Source: Arcanobacterium phocae
GTDB taxonomy: Bacteria; Actinomycetota; Actinomycetes; Actinomycetales; Actinomycetaceae
NCBI RefSeq assembly: GCF_900105865.1
Contig: NZ_LT629804.1
Location: 1,488,001 to 1,552,000 of the forward strand
Length of the DNA stretch: 64,000 bases
Reading direction: 5' to 3'
This document shows, piece after piece, positions 55,098-64,000 of the stretch (the stretch's first letter is position 1; the number at the start of each line of letters is the position of its first letter). The position numbers and the translations under genes were made by a program. A model generated the notes under the pieces. The model had not been told where the DNA came from. It saw nothing but the letters and a program-made list of their open reading frames with translations, and made no database searches.

Positions 55098-56584
55098 GAA
55101 AAACCCGCTAATGCAAACGTGAGAACTGCCAGAATATGGCCACAGTAGTAACGATATGTTGCTGTGCGCGTTGCAAAAGTTAGCTCATGCCGAAGTATCA
55201 CCGGCAACGTAACTGCATGTTGTTCAGCCACGTTCGTTGTATATCTGACCACTCCATTCGGATCTATTAAACCACTAACACCAGTAGTTGACACTTGGAT
55301 GGCGCTTCTGCCATGCTCGACCGCTCGAAAGCGTGTCATCTCAAACTGCTGATACGGCTCTCCAGAATCTCCAAATGATGCATTGTTCGTTGGAACAACG
55401 ATTATATCTGCGGGTGCAGAATTTCCCATCACGCCAGCAGCAACGATGTCATCATAAGCGACCTCAAAGCAAATTGGAGTAGCCATGCGCAACTCTCCAC
55501 CAGCCGTGGTAACTGTCAACTGCGCCATGCTCTCCCCTGGCAACATGTCAATGTGGACCTGTGAGATCAGCTCTGCGGTAGCGTTTGAGAGGTCGGATAA
55601 GAATGATCGTAACGGAATATACTCGCCAAATGGTACTGGATGCTGTTTCGAATACCGCGCGGTAATGGAACCGCCTGGCTCAACAACGAGATAATCATTG
55701 TATCTGCCATTATCCAGATACTGTTGCGTTCCTAAAACGATTGGTACGCCCAACTGGTGCGACATCTCGTTGACAAGTTCTTGGACTTCTGGGTCGGTTC
55801 TAATGTCTCTATCGGAAGTCGACTCTGGGAAGACGACGAGATCTGCTTTATTGAGAGTTCTTGCCATCTGAGCGTGATTACGTGTCACTTGTAGTGCTCT
55901 GAGCCATCCATCCGGAATCTCAGTTTTTGTAGGCGAGTTTCCTTGAACAATACCAACGTTAACGGTTGCTTCTGGTTTACCGCCGATCGGCGAAAGTAAC
56001 GGTGCGCAAAAAAGCAGGCATGCCAAAGCAAGCGAAGAAGCCGCTCGATACGGATTCTTTCGAAGTGTGCAAATGGAACTTGCGATCAAAATTGATAGTG
56101 CACTCACTGCCAACGCAACTAATAACGTGGATCCGATAGGCGCTAAACGAACAAACGGACTGTCGTTCATCGCGAAGGCAATCTTCCCCCATGGCATACC
56201 GCCAAATGGCATTATCCCGCGAAGATGTTCGATACCAGCCCACGCTATGGCACCACTAATCCACGCATAAACATGGGGCAAATAAGAGATTTGACTCCAA
56301 CCGGCTCCAAGAACAGCTAGGAAAAGGGACTGGCTAACTGCAAGGGCTACCAATGCCAAGACAGAATTAGCCGCTATCGCAGCCCAGGCCAGATTCGGTA
56401 TAAAAAAGCACAAACCCCATAGAAATCCGAAGATTATTGAACGCGGAATAGTGGTTCGATAAACGCTAATCCATAGCGTTCCAAGGGACAGAAAAACTAG
56501 TGGCCACAACGATACTGGAGCTTGTGCTAGCCACATGAGTAATCCACTACCACTGGCAAGCACAGCACGTATTAGAAAAGACAT
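55076..56584 (-). CDS. lnt: Apolipoprotein N-acyltransferase
   Basis: 502 residues from ATG 56584, where GGAG lies 7 nt upstream; the frame can be extended to 56623. About eight membrane segments: six in the first 200 residues and one at the C-terminus flank a nitrilase-like domain (about 215-460). The catalytic triad is visible: Glu in VVFPESTSD, Lys in ARYSKQHPVPFGEYIP and Cys in MATPICFEVAYDD. It adds a third acyl chain to lipoproteins. Classic in Gram-negatives and present in many actinobacteria. Confidence 0.93.
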   Translation of the reverse strand: MSFLIRAVLASGSGLLMWLAQAPVSLWPLVFLSLGTLWISVYRTTIPRSIIFGFLWGLCFFIPNLAWAAIAANSVLALVALAVSQSLFLAVLGAGWSQISYLPHVYAWISGAIAWAGIEHLRGIMPFGGMPWGKIAFAMNDSPFVRLAPIGSTLLVALAVSALSILIASSICTLRKNPYRAASSLALACLLFCAPLLSPIGGKPEATVNVGIVQGNSPTKTEIPDGWLRALQVTRNHAQMARTLNKADLVVFPESTSDRDIRTDPEVQELVNEMSHQLGVPIVLGTQQYLDNGRYNDYLVVEPGGSITARYSKQHPVPFGEYIPLRSFLSDLSNATAELISQVHIDMLPGESMAQLTVTTAGGELRMATPICFEVAYDDIVAAGVMGNSAPADIIVVPTNNASFGDSGEPYQQFEMTRFRAVEHGRSAIQVSTTGVSGLIDPNGVVRYTTNVAEQHAVTLPVILRHELTFATRTATYRYYCGHILAVLTFALAGFSRRRNNC

Positions 56585-56813
56585 CCGATTCTCCACACTC
56601 TGAGTATAGGCAAAGGCTCCCATCCGCGAACCTCGGACCGACCGTTAAAGTCGTTTTCTATCGAACGCAAATGAGAGCCTTGCTTACATCTGAAGTGTAT
56701 AAGCATCAGCCTAATTGACAAGATTACTGACATCCAACTTCAACATGTTGTCAAATTTTACTGTTATAAGTTTCGCCCTAATTCCCAATACTGTGCCATA
56801 TTTCACACACGAC

Positions 56814-59411
56814 TTAGTTCCAGTCCCAGCGGCGCAATAGTTCTCGTGCTTGATATGCCTTCTCCCCTAACCAGATATCTTTGCCGATCTCAACCAACTG
56901 TCCCAAAATATCAATTAACCGTCGATTAGCATTGATCAAATCGCCCACAGCTACCTTCGATACACCCACCGCGGTTTCCAAATCGGCTCCGCTTGCCAAC
57001 AAGGTAAAGGCATCGATTCCACCTGGCGTTGGTATCCCCGTGCGAACGATCCCAGCTACCGATTCACGGCTAACCAAATCTTCCATGTTAGCCTCGATGC
57101 GCCACCATGCAGCTCTCAGCTGAGGATTGCTGGGCGTCCGGGAAGAAAAGCGACGATCGCACAACAAAGCTGAGCATATTCCGGCAAACTGAGCTGGTGA
57201 TAGTTGCTCGAATATAGGCTCAGACATACACATGACCGTCAACGCATCTGCTTCGCTATGAATACCACGGAGCAGTGCTCCTCCAGGTCCAAGCCGCACT
57301 TGCCCCTCTTTGACGTGGAGATAACCTAATTTAGTGAGCACACTGAGCGTAGCATCGAATTCTCGTGCTACAGACCCGTCATACGAGTCGCGTAACTCCA
57401 TCAGCTCACGGCGTCGATCCATCAAGGTAACATACTGCGCAGCTTGTCGCTGATGCACAGCACGATCCGGACATGAATGAACCGGGTGTGCCTCTACTAT
57501 AGGAGTGGCGTTCACTGCATATTTGTCCCACGACTTTTGCAGATCTTCGTCAAGCCCTAGATCTACTCGTTCTTCGACTGCAGCGTTAATCGCCACTGCA
57601 AAATCTTCACGTACTCGCCAGTCCCGAATCGAACGTCCGAACGGTACATCGATAAACCCAATCTCGCGCATTTGCGAGGATAAATCATCTTGACGCAACC
57701 AGAAAAGGTCACCGTAGACATCAATAATCCGGATTCGTCGCCCAGATATAGATAGCGCAATTCCATAATTCACGTCGCCATCAACAGCAAATGCATAAAG
57801 CATTCCCGTTACCACGTTATTCCACGAGTCTTGGATATCGCGTTTATACGCTTCTTTGGCGCGCCGACGTTGCGCCTTAGACGCCCGCCCAGCAGCTTTC
57901 AACACTGTCACATAGTCTGTCACTGAGCCGTGCTCGCATATCCCGTCCAGCTCGCGTTCCTCGGTCACTACTCGAGCTTCTACTCGCGCCAGTTTTGCTT
58001 CAATCTCACCTAAATCCGCATTTTTCTGATACTGCGCAAAAGAACGTCCCATAATGGCACGGGCTTCATCGATACTGTGGTAGCTCAACAGGTTGACCAC
58101 GGTGTTATATGAGGGGAAAAACTTCGATACCAACGGATCGACATGTCCCGAACCGATATGTGCTAAATATTCCACATCTAGTTCTGGAGTTGCCACGACG
58201 ACGGCGTTACCGTGCGTATCCTTACCGCGTCGCCCAGCTCGGCCAATCAGTTGGGTATATTCGGTGGCTGAGAGCGGTACGAAATCTTCGCCGTTCCATT
58301 TGATGAGATCTTCAATAACAACGGTCCGTACCGGCATATCGATCCCTAGAGCCAGCGTCCCCGTGGCATATACCAGTTTCAGGAGGCCCGCATCCATGAG
58401 TTGTTCTGCGAGTTCCTTTAACGCAGGAAACATACCGGCATGATGAGCTGTGTATCCACGGCTCATCGCCTTCGCCCAAAATCCAAACCGAATTGTTTGA
58501 GCGTCAGTACTACTCAGATTTTTCCGAAGCATATCGGTACGACGCCGGATCTCGGTTGCTTCGGCTTTCGATGTGAGTACCACATCGGCATCGAGTAAGT
58601 CAGCTACCGCGGTATCACATCCTTTACGCGAAAACACAAAATGGATCACAGGAAGCATATCGCGTTCGCTTAATGTGCGTAATACCTTCCGGCGTCGTCC
58701 AGCAGCATTGCCACGACGTCGTCGCGGATCAGATGGCTGGCGATTATTCGAAACGTACGCAACCGTGCCATCAGATTCAAACAACGGGACTACCGATCGG
58801 TTGGTCGCAACAAACTGTTCTAACGGCACTGGACGTACCATGCTTGTTACGATTTCAGTAGTTCCACGAATAGAGCGAAGCCAACTTGCAAACTCATCAA
58901 TATTCGCTACGGTTGCCGAAAGCGATACGAGCCGAACCGAACGCGGCAACTGCAGAATGACTTCTTCCCATACCGGACCACGAAATGGATCACCAAGGAA
59001 ATGGACTTCGTCCAACACTACGTAACCAATATCATCGACATCGGCATCACGAGTGAGCAGCATATTGCGAACGACCTCAGTGGTAACCACGAGGATTTGC
59101 GCATCCCGATTGATCACCACGTCACCAGTAATCAGGCCGACATATTCTTCCCCATAGCGCTGTTGTAAATCCTTAAACTTCTGATTCGATAACGCCTTAA
59201 TCGGAGCCGTGTAGATACACCGCGAGGAGGTCGCTAATGCGCACTCAACAGCACATTCGGCAACAACAGTTTTACCGGCCCCCGTGGGCGCACTAACAAA
59301 AACGTCTTTTCCCCGAGCGAGAGCGTTTAACGCCTGAAGCTGAAAGTCATCAAGGAAAATCCCCCGATCAGCATATTGATCGATGATATGTTTAACAACA
59401 AGATCCAACAC
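56814..59411 (-). CDS. helY: DEAD/DEAH-box helicase HelY (Ski2/Mtr4-like)
   Basis: 865 residues from GTG 59411. Motif I APTGAGKTVVAECAV, motif II VVLDEVHFLGDP, motif III SLSATVANI, and motif VI QLIGRAGRRGKD. The C-terminal DSHCT-like domain lies at about 680-860. HelY-type enzymes unwind RNA or DNA; the exact role is unclear. It follows pafC by 9 nt on the minus strand, as in M. tuberculosis where pafBC-tatAC-helY is the order; tatA and tatC are missing here. Confidence 0.93.
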   Translation of the reverse strand: MLDLVVKHIIDQYADRGIFLDDFQLQALNALARGKDVFVSAPTGAGKTVVAECAVECALATSSRCIYTAPIKALSNQKFKDLQQRYGEEYVGLITGDVVINRDAQILVVTTEVVRNMLLTRDADVDDIGYVVLDEVHFLGDPFRGPVWEEVILQLPRSVRLVSLSATVANIDEFASWLRSIRGTTEIVTSMVRPVPLEQFVATNRSVVPLFESDGTVAYVSNNRQPSDPRRRRGNAAGRRRKVLRTLSERDMLPVIHFVFSRKGCDTAVADLLDADVVLTSKAEATEIRRRTDMLRKNLSSTDAQTIRFGFWAKAMSRGYTAHHAGMFPALKELAEQLMDAGLLKLVYATGTLALGIDMPVRTVVIEDLIKWNGEDFVPLSATEYTQLIGRAGRRGKDTHGNAVVVATPELDVEYLAHIGSGHVDPLVSKFFPSYNTVVNLLSYHSIDEARAIMGRSFAQYQKNADLGEIEAKLARVEARVVTEERELDGICEHGSVTDYVTVLKAAGRASKAQRRRAKEAYKRDIQDSWNNVVTGMLYAFAVDGDVNYGIALSISGRRIRIIDVYGDLFWLRQDDLSSQMREIGFIDVPFGRSIRDWRVREDFAVAINAAVEERVDLGLDEDLQKSWDKYAVNATPIVEAHPVHSCPDRAVHQRQAAQYVTLMDRRRELMELRDSYDGSVAREFDATLSVLTKLGYLHVKEGQVRLGPGGALLRGIHSEADALTVMCMSEPIFEQLSPAQFAGICSALLCDRRFSSRTPSNPQLRAAWWRIEANMEDLVSRESVAGIVRTGIPTPGGIDAFTLLASGADLETAVGVSKVAVGDLINANRRLIDILGQLVEIGKDIWLGEKAYQARELLRRWDWN

Positions 59412-59420
59412 AGATTAACC

Positions 59421-60326
59421 CTAAACTTTCTCAATACGTTCTACAGTTTGCCCGAGCCGAACAAGCAACGATAACAGCCACTGTTCTGAGCGTACCGGTA
59501 ATTCAATAACGTCGTAGTCATTCTCCTGGCGAAGAATTGCTCCCGGTACTTCTTCTACCACCCAGCGTGCCCCAGAGTGACACCATAGCTGAATATGATA
59601 GCCCTCGACTTCAGTATCTTTTTCAGCTAAAGATTTCATTCGGCGCGCAAAGCGAGCCGAAATACGGTCATCACACAGTTGCGCATCTGATATCCGGTCA
59701 AACCGATATCGCCGGACCTCGCCTGCCTCATTTGCCGCGATAAGTAAAGGGTAGGGAACATAAGAGATATCAACAGGCGAAACAGTAACAGTCGACATAT
59801 GTGGCTGATCTTTTCCACGCTTCCAATAATCTATAGCGATCTTGTGCTGCGTGGCCAACGCCTCGTGCACGGCATCGAGAACTACTGGTGGAGCTTGTAA
59901 CTGCGGAGCGGGCCATAAGACGGAACCATAGCCGTGCGCCTCAACAGCCTCAGCAATGCGCTCGCGGACGGCGCCAAGTGCCTCCGCCTCATGCCGCGAG
60001 GACGAGGACATAGCCACATCCGTCGTTCCCAATAATGCCACGACCTCTGGTAAAGACAGCCCAGACAACGGCTCACTGTCAATTTGAGAAACCCGTACCA
60101 ACGAGTCGGCAGATACGTCTTCGTCGTCGATCCAGACGTCGAAAGGCGTTTCAAAAAATGAACCGGCAACCAGCTCCACCGTCGATAGTTGCGCAATTTC
60201 CTGCGCCATATCCTGCCACGATGTCCCGAACCGGTCTGCTAATTCGCCCACTGTAACGTTAGGCTCGCGTAGCAAAAAATCCGCAAGAGCCCGCTTGCGG
60301 GCTAAGGAGAGATCACCGAAGCTCAT
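59421..60326 (-). CDS. pafC: WYL-domain regulator PafC-like
   Basis: 301 residues from ATG 60326 with AGGAGG 7 nt upstream. An N-terminal HTH (about 10-50: ARKRALADFLLREPNVTVGE then LADRFGTSWQDM) is followed by a WYL domain (about 150-225; KIAIDYWKRGKD, PVDISYVPYPLLIAANE) and a WCX C-terminal domain. PafB and PafC form a heteromeric activator of DNA-repair promoters that responds to ssDNA. Overlaps pafB by 14 nt. Confidence 0.87.
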   Translation of the reverse strand: MSFGDLSLARKRALADFLLREPNVTVGELADRFGTSWQDMAQEIAQLSTVELVAGSFFETPFDVWIDDEDVSADSLVRVSQIDSEPLSGLSLPEVVALLGTTDVAMSSSSRHEAEALGAVRERIAEAVEAHGYGSVLWPAPQLQAPPVVLDAVHEALATQHKIAIDYWKRGKDQPHMSTVTVSPVDISYVPYPLLIAANEAGEVRRYRFDRISDAQLCDDRISARFARRMKSLAEKDTEVEGYHIQLWCHSGARWVVEEVPGAILRQENDYDVIELPVRSEQWLLSLLVRLGQTVERIEKV

Positions 60327-61218
60327 CGAGGACCTCCTGTGCATGGGCTAACCGATCAACGATATCGTCACGTAGCCATTCCGGTTCTAGAACGTCAACC
60401 GCCGAGCCGTGAAAGACGATGTCGTCAATCATATCCCAACGATCAACTGCTAAGAACTCCACGATAACGCCGTCGTTACGATGGTCAACAATACGGCCAC
60501 GGCGGGCTAACGGCATCGCCGGATCGGAAACAAAAAGCCGAACATCAATCGTATTGAGGTCAGAATCAATAGTTGGCTGTTGATCATAGAGAAAGCCGGA
60601 TTCGAGAACTCGAACTGAACCGGCAACGCGGGTAAGTCTAAACGTTCTTACGTCGCCATCCGCTTTAGTCTTGTTTCGTTGAACAACTGCCCCAGAGACG
60701 TAAAAGGCACCGAAATGTACTTCAATGCGCCACGGCTCAATCACATAACGTGTTGGTGCGCCTTGCCGAGAATAATTGAATTGAATCTGACGCCGCGCCA
60801 CAATAGCTTGAGCCACATCTACAACGCTGTCCCCCACCGGGACCTTTATCCGATATGGATTAATGGTGCCCGAAACTAGCCCGTTTCCCAGTACTTTTGT
60901 TGCGCCGAACTGAGCGAATGCCTCAACGTTATTCCGCCGTTTGGTGCCTAGGACTCTCCGCAACGCGCCTACATCAACTCCAGACAAATCAATAGGGATA
61001 GTCCCGGACTTATCGAGCTGGTAGCGATACTGAGAATCCACCACAATCACGTTTCCAGATTGTCGGAGTATCTGAATATCGCGCTCAATCATGCGTTGTA
61101 AGGCAATTCCTGAGTGCTCACGATATGCCGGAAGCTCAGCAATGCGGGCAGCCGAAACTGCCGAGCGAGACAACAAAGTGAGAAGAGTAAAACGACGTTC
61201 TTCAGCAGACGTAGGCAT
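60313..61218 (-). CDS. pafB: WYL-domain regulator PafB-like
   Basis: 301 residues from ATG 61218, with AGGAG upstream. A DeoR/HTH_11-type N-terminus (about 5-65: EERRFTLLTLLSRSAVSAAR, IERDIQILRQSG) precedes a WYL domain (about 135-210; RRQIQFNYSRQGAP, YVIEPWRIEVHFGAFYVSG) and a WCX domain. The likely partner of PafC. It is 59 kb from pafA, unlike mycobacteria where they adjoin. No self-targeting promoter motif was found upstream. A TAGTGCACTA palindrome lies at 61229-61238. Confidence 0.87.
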   Translation of the reverse strand: MPTSAEERRFTLLTLLSRSAVSAARIAELPAYREHSGIALQRMIERDIQILRQSGNVIVVDSQYRYQLDKSGTIPIDLSGVDVGALRRVLGTKRRNNVEAFAQFGATKVLGNGLVSGTINPYRIKVPVGDSVVDVAQAIVARRQIQFNYSRQGAPTRYVIEPWRIEVHFGAFYVSGAVVQRNKTKADGDVRTFRLTRVAGSVRVLESGFLYDQQPTIDSDLNTIDVRLFVSDPAMPLARRGRIVDHRNDGVIVEFLAVDRWDMIDDIVFHGSAVDVLEPEWLRDDIVDRLAHAQEVLDELR

Positions 61219-61248
61219 ACTCCTACTTTAGTGCACTATGGTTAAGAC

Positions 61249-62358
61249 ATGATGATCTACAGACAAGGCATTATTCTCACACTTCGTCGCAGCTGGAGCG
61301 CGGCGGCCGAATATCTCGTACAACTAGATGATGGACGCGAAGTCAAAGCATTAGGTTATGTACCAATCGTTGGTGAGTTATCAGCCGGCGATCGGGTTAT
61401 TTTATCTGCCTCTGCCTATGAACGTGGGTTGGGCACTGGTGGATATATGATGATCGTTCTAGCCCCGGAACACTTGCCTGCAGATCCCCCGCCACAGCCG
61501 GGCCACATCGTTAAAGCTCGCTATCTGCCGCAACAGTTCATGGTACAAGGGGTTGATGAACAAGAATCTCCTCACCATGACCTACTGGAAAATGCCGATT
61601 CGATTGACAGTATGCCCGTCGTCGTAGCTGACCTACATTCTGCGCTACCTGCAATTACTATCGGTATTCGCTCACGTAAGCCAGAAGCCCGAATCGCCTA
61701 CGTTATGACCGACGGTGGCGCACTACCAGCATGGTTCTCTATGGCAGGCGCTGGTTTACGCCAAGAAGGACATATCGCAGGCACGATCACGTGCGGTCAA
61801 GCTTTTGGCGGTGACTTGGAAGCAGTCAATGTACACAGTGCACTCCTAGCTGCCCGGCACGTCTGGCAAGCAGACATTGCCATCGTGGCACAGGGACCAG
61901 GAAATCTTGGGACTGGTACGCGTTGGGGATTCTCTGGAGTCGCCTGCGGCGATGCCCTGAACGCTGTCGAAACTTTAGGCGGAATTCCAATTGCCTGCGT
62001 ACGGATGTCGAATGCCGATCAACGCGGACGCCACTACGGAGTGTCACACCATACGCTGCGAGTCCTACGAGACGTCGTGAAGGTCGATTGCTATGTACCA
62101 CTTCCCCAGTTCACTACTTTGCCTAAGGATCTGATTCCGCAATCATGGTTTGACGTCGTCGATGCTCAAATCAGCGAACTGGAATCATATCGGCATGTCA
62201 CTCTCGCTAGCGTAAACTGTGACGGTTTATACGAGGCTCTGACACATTCGCCAGTCGGGTTGCGCACGATGGGCCGCACACTGGATGAAGATGTTTCATC
62301 ATTCATCGCAGCGGCGGCCGCTGGTCGTTATGCTACTGGTATGGTCCAGCCCGATTAA
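61249..62358 (+). CDS. DUF3866-family protein
   Basis: 369 residues; tandem ATGs at 61249/61252. The family features are the N-terminal beta-rich RQGIILTLRRSWSAA, the segment VVADLHSALPAITIG, AYVMTDGGALPAWFS and GPGNLGTGTRWGFSG, and YGVSHHTLRVL near the end. Function is unknown. It lies divergent from pafB in this genome; related actinobacteria carry it near the Pup/pafBC region, so a linked role is plausible but not shown. Confidence 0.87.
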   Translation: MMIYRQGIILTLRRSWSAAAEYLVQLDDGREVKALGYVPIVGELSAGDRVILSASAYERGLGTGGYMMIVLAPEHLPADPPPQPGHIVKARYLPQQFMVQGVDEQESPHHDLLENADSIDSMPVVVADLHSALPAITIGIRSRKPEARIAYVMTDGGALPAWFSMAGAGLRQEGHIAGTITCGQAFGGDLEAVNVHSALLAARHVWQADIAIVAQGPGNLGTGTRWGFSGVACGDALNAVETLGGIPIACVRMSNADQRGRHYGVSHHTLRVLRDVVKVDCYVPLPQFTTLPKDLIPQSWFDVVDAQISELESYRHVTLASVNCDGLYEALTHSPVGLRTMGRTLDEDVSSFIAAAAAGRYATGMVQPD

Positions 62359-62361
62359 TGA

Positions 62362-63378
62362 CTACCTGTTTGTGGAGCTGAGTTTAACAACCTCAGCAGT
62401 GAATGTGCTTAGCGGTGGTACTGCTTTGTCAACAATCCCAGATTCAGCTAAGAAAGTGCTCATCTTTTCCCATAGCTGGGAGTCTTGGTGGCCAAATTCG
62501 CTATCGCTGGTATACAACTTGAGGGTGGCATCAAAAACTTTACGACCCAACGCACGTTGATCTAGGTCTGTTAGAGATGGAACATGCTTAGCAATAATAT
62601 CCATAGCAGCATCAGGATCTTTTATTGATTCGTTGACGCCACGTTCTATCGCAGACAGCACACGAGCATAGACTTGTGGGTTAAGATTCGACTTCAACGA
62701 TCCTAAGCCCACGCCTACTAGTGGCATCTGGCCGCCTTTAACCATCGGAATTTCGACGACGTCGAGACCAGCGTTTTCTATCGCAATTGAATCATTGTTA
62801 TTAAAGCCGATGATAGCGTCAACTTGATGACCAGCCATTGCAGCTGCTTGCGTGTAACCGATGTATTCCACAGTCATCTTATCTTTCAGGCCGTAGCTTT
62901 CTTCCATTGCCAGCAGGCTGTAATAGTTTTCGCCATACGGGCCAGGAAGCCCAACTTTTTTGCCAACCAAATCAGCTGGCGTTTTAATCCCTGAATCGGC
63001 TGTCGTAATCAGCGTCACCGGATATTTCTGATAAAGCGTCGCCCAGTTAACAACATCAAGACCTTGAGTCCGGGCTTGCATCATTTCGGTAGCGCCAGCA
63101 AAAACAATGTCTTCTTCTCCAGCCTCAAGCGCTCCGAAGAGGGCTTCTTGTGCACCGTGATGTCGCAAGGTTACATCCAGGCCTTCGTCTGCAAAATATC
63201 CTTTATCCAGTGCCACGTAGAGCGGTCCAAACTGTACATCGGGAATGTATGTCAGTCCGATGGTCACTTTATCGGGCTCAGTATTTTTAGGTTGAGCTTG
63301 CTCGGCAGGTGCTTGACTGCAACCGGTCATAATTAGTACAGCAGTGACTGCGCTGATGAGGGCGAATAATTTTTTCAT
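62362..63378 (-). CDS. ABC transporter substrate-binding lipoprotein (NMT1/ThiY-like)
   Basis: 338 residues with GGAAG upstream on the minus strand. A lipoprotein signal (core AVLIMTGC, Cys at about 20) is followed by the NMT1/THI5-like fold: VTIGLTYIPDVQFGPLYVAL, DKGYFADEGLDVTLRHHG, GENYYSLLAMEESYGL. These proteins bind the thiamine pyrimidine precursor (HMP/FAMP) or similar ligands. Downstream permease is at 63390. No TPP riboswitch is visible here; the operon start is beyond the window. Confidence 0.85.
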   Translation of the reverse strand: MKKLFALISAVTAVLIMTGCSQAPAEQAQPKNTEPDKVTIGLTYIPDVQFGPLYVALDKGYFADEGLDVTLRHHGAQEALFGALEAGEEDIVFAGATEMMQARTQGLDVVNWATLYQKYPVTLITTADSGIKTPADLVGKKVGLPGPYGENYYSLLAMEESYGLKDKMTVEYIGYTQAAAMAGHQVDAIIGFNNNDSIAIENAGLDVVEIPMVKGGQMPLVGVGLGSLKSNLNPQVYARVLSAIERGVNESIKDPDAAMDIIAKHVPSLTDLDQRALGRKVFDATLKLYTSDSEFGHQDSQLWEKMSTFLAESGIVDKAVPPLSTFTAEVVKLSSTNR

Positions 63379-63389
63379 GGTGCTTCCTT

Positions 63390-64000
63390 TTATGAAACTA
63401 TGGCAAGCACACGGGTTTCAACAGCCCGTAATGCGAGATATATGCCAACAGCTAGCAGAGCCAATAATGTGATTGTGGCAAACATTCCTGGCGCATCAGT
63501 TAGGTGTTGCGCAGTGGATAATTCGATACCGAGTCCCCGTTGCCCACCGATGACAAATTCGCCGACGACTGCCCCGGTTACTGACAGCGTAAAACCGGTA
63601 CGGACACCAGCGAGAATTCCGGGCAATGCAAGTGGGAATTCAATATCCTTCATTAGCCGAATACCATGCGCACCGTCTAACCTAGCGGCATCAATAATGT
63701 CTGTGTCTACGTCGCGAACACCTACTGCAGTATTGATAATGATGGGGAAAATAACCATCAAAATACATAAGATCACAATCGGCGTCGTTCCGTATCCGAC
63801 CCACAAAACTAGTAGCGGCGCAAAAGCAACTGCAGGAATTGCTTGTGACGCAGCCAGATATGGCTCTAAAGCAGCGCTGAATGGCGCAAAATGGGTAATG
63901 CCAAAGCCTACGGGAATGCCGATAAGCGCAGCTATAAGAGATCCAATAACTGCGACATGTAGCGTTTGCCAAGCTGACGATAACAAGTATCCGTCATTTA
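63390..64000 (-). CDS. ABC transporter permease (ThiX-like), N-terminus beyond window
   Basis: The minus-strand frame is open to the right edge, so the true start may lie outside. About 200 residues with five or six membrane segments; the coupling motif is DAARLDGAHGIRLMKDIEFP followed by LALPGILAGVR, the EAA loop of BPD_transp_1 permeases. It pairs with the ThiY-like protein that follows. ATPase not in view. Confidence 0.88.
   Translation of the reverse strand, partial: NDGYLLSSAWQTLHVAVIGSLIAALIGIPVGFGITHFAPFSAALEPYLAASQAIPAVAFAPLLVLWVGYGTTPIVILCILMVIFPIIINTAVGVRDVDTDIIDAARLDGAHGIRLMKDIEFPLALPGILAGVRTGFTLSVTGAVVGEFVIGGQRGLGIELSTAQHLTDAPGMFATITLLALLAVGIYLALRAVETRVLAIVS

Overview
The window is a piece of an actinobacterial chromosome with roughly half G+C. 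A complete Pup ligation system (dop, pup, pafA), RbpA, PafB/PafC, WhiA, a GarA-like FHA protein and the block xerD-parA-scpAB-rluB-cmk-der all point to Actinobacteria. The moderate base composition and gene content best fit the Actinomycetaceae, perhaps an Arcanobacterium-like genus. That genus guess is an inference.

Layout. 0-2.8 kb: end of dop, pup, pafA and an FKBP-like protein, with no proteasome subunit genes between pup and pafA. 2.8-11.6 kb: lgt, pyk, tRNA-Leu, an ANTAR regulator, a thioesterase, polA, a methyltransferase and rpsA. 11.7-15.6 kb: an accessory island with a lipoprotein, a divergently transcribed small secreted peptide and a three-gene adaptor/ATPase/permease exporter. 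15.7-21.4 kb: coaE, a decayed MFS transporter between two near-identical direct repeats, uvrB, and a TerC-family gene behind a yybP-ykoY manganese riboswitch. 21.4-27.8 kb: a second accessory island with IS30 and IS3 remnants, an ABC-F protein, and a lactococcin-972-type bacteriocin operon. The bacteriocin gene carries a frameshift exactly at an A AAA AAG slippery heptamer. 27.3-29.0 kb: a broken small ORF, a bile-acid-symporter-like protein and a YciI protein. 29.1-37.0 kb: uvrA-uvrC-rapZ-yvcK-whiA. 37.2-42.9 kb: gap-pgk-tpiA-secG and convergent tkt. 43-49.1 kb: xerD-parA-scpA-scpB-rluB-cmk-der. 49.2-49.8 kb: an IS3 remnant and tRNA-Pro. 49.9-55 kb: pepN, the FHA/MerR/MerR cluster and rbpA. 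55-61.2 kb (minus strand): lnt, helY, pafC, pafB. 61.2-64 kb: a DUF3866 gene and part of a thiamine-precursor-like ABC transporter.

How it fits together. The window holds much of a DNA-repair circuit: the putative activator pair PafB/PafC and three candidate targets (polA, uvrB, uvrA-uvrC). Each target has the same promoter architecture, TGTCGG, 10 nt, TANNNT, then a start codon 6-7 nt further on. This matches the RecA-NDp/PafBC promoter described in mycobacteria and implies leaderless mRNAs. The other main novelties are the two secreted-peptide/ABC-exporter islands, one of them with a possible programmed or phase-variable frameshift in the bacteriocin signal peptide, and the repeat-flanked decayed transporter between coaE and uvrB.
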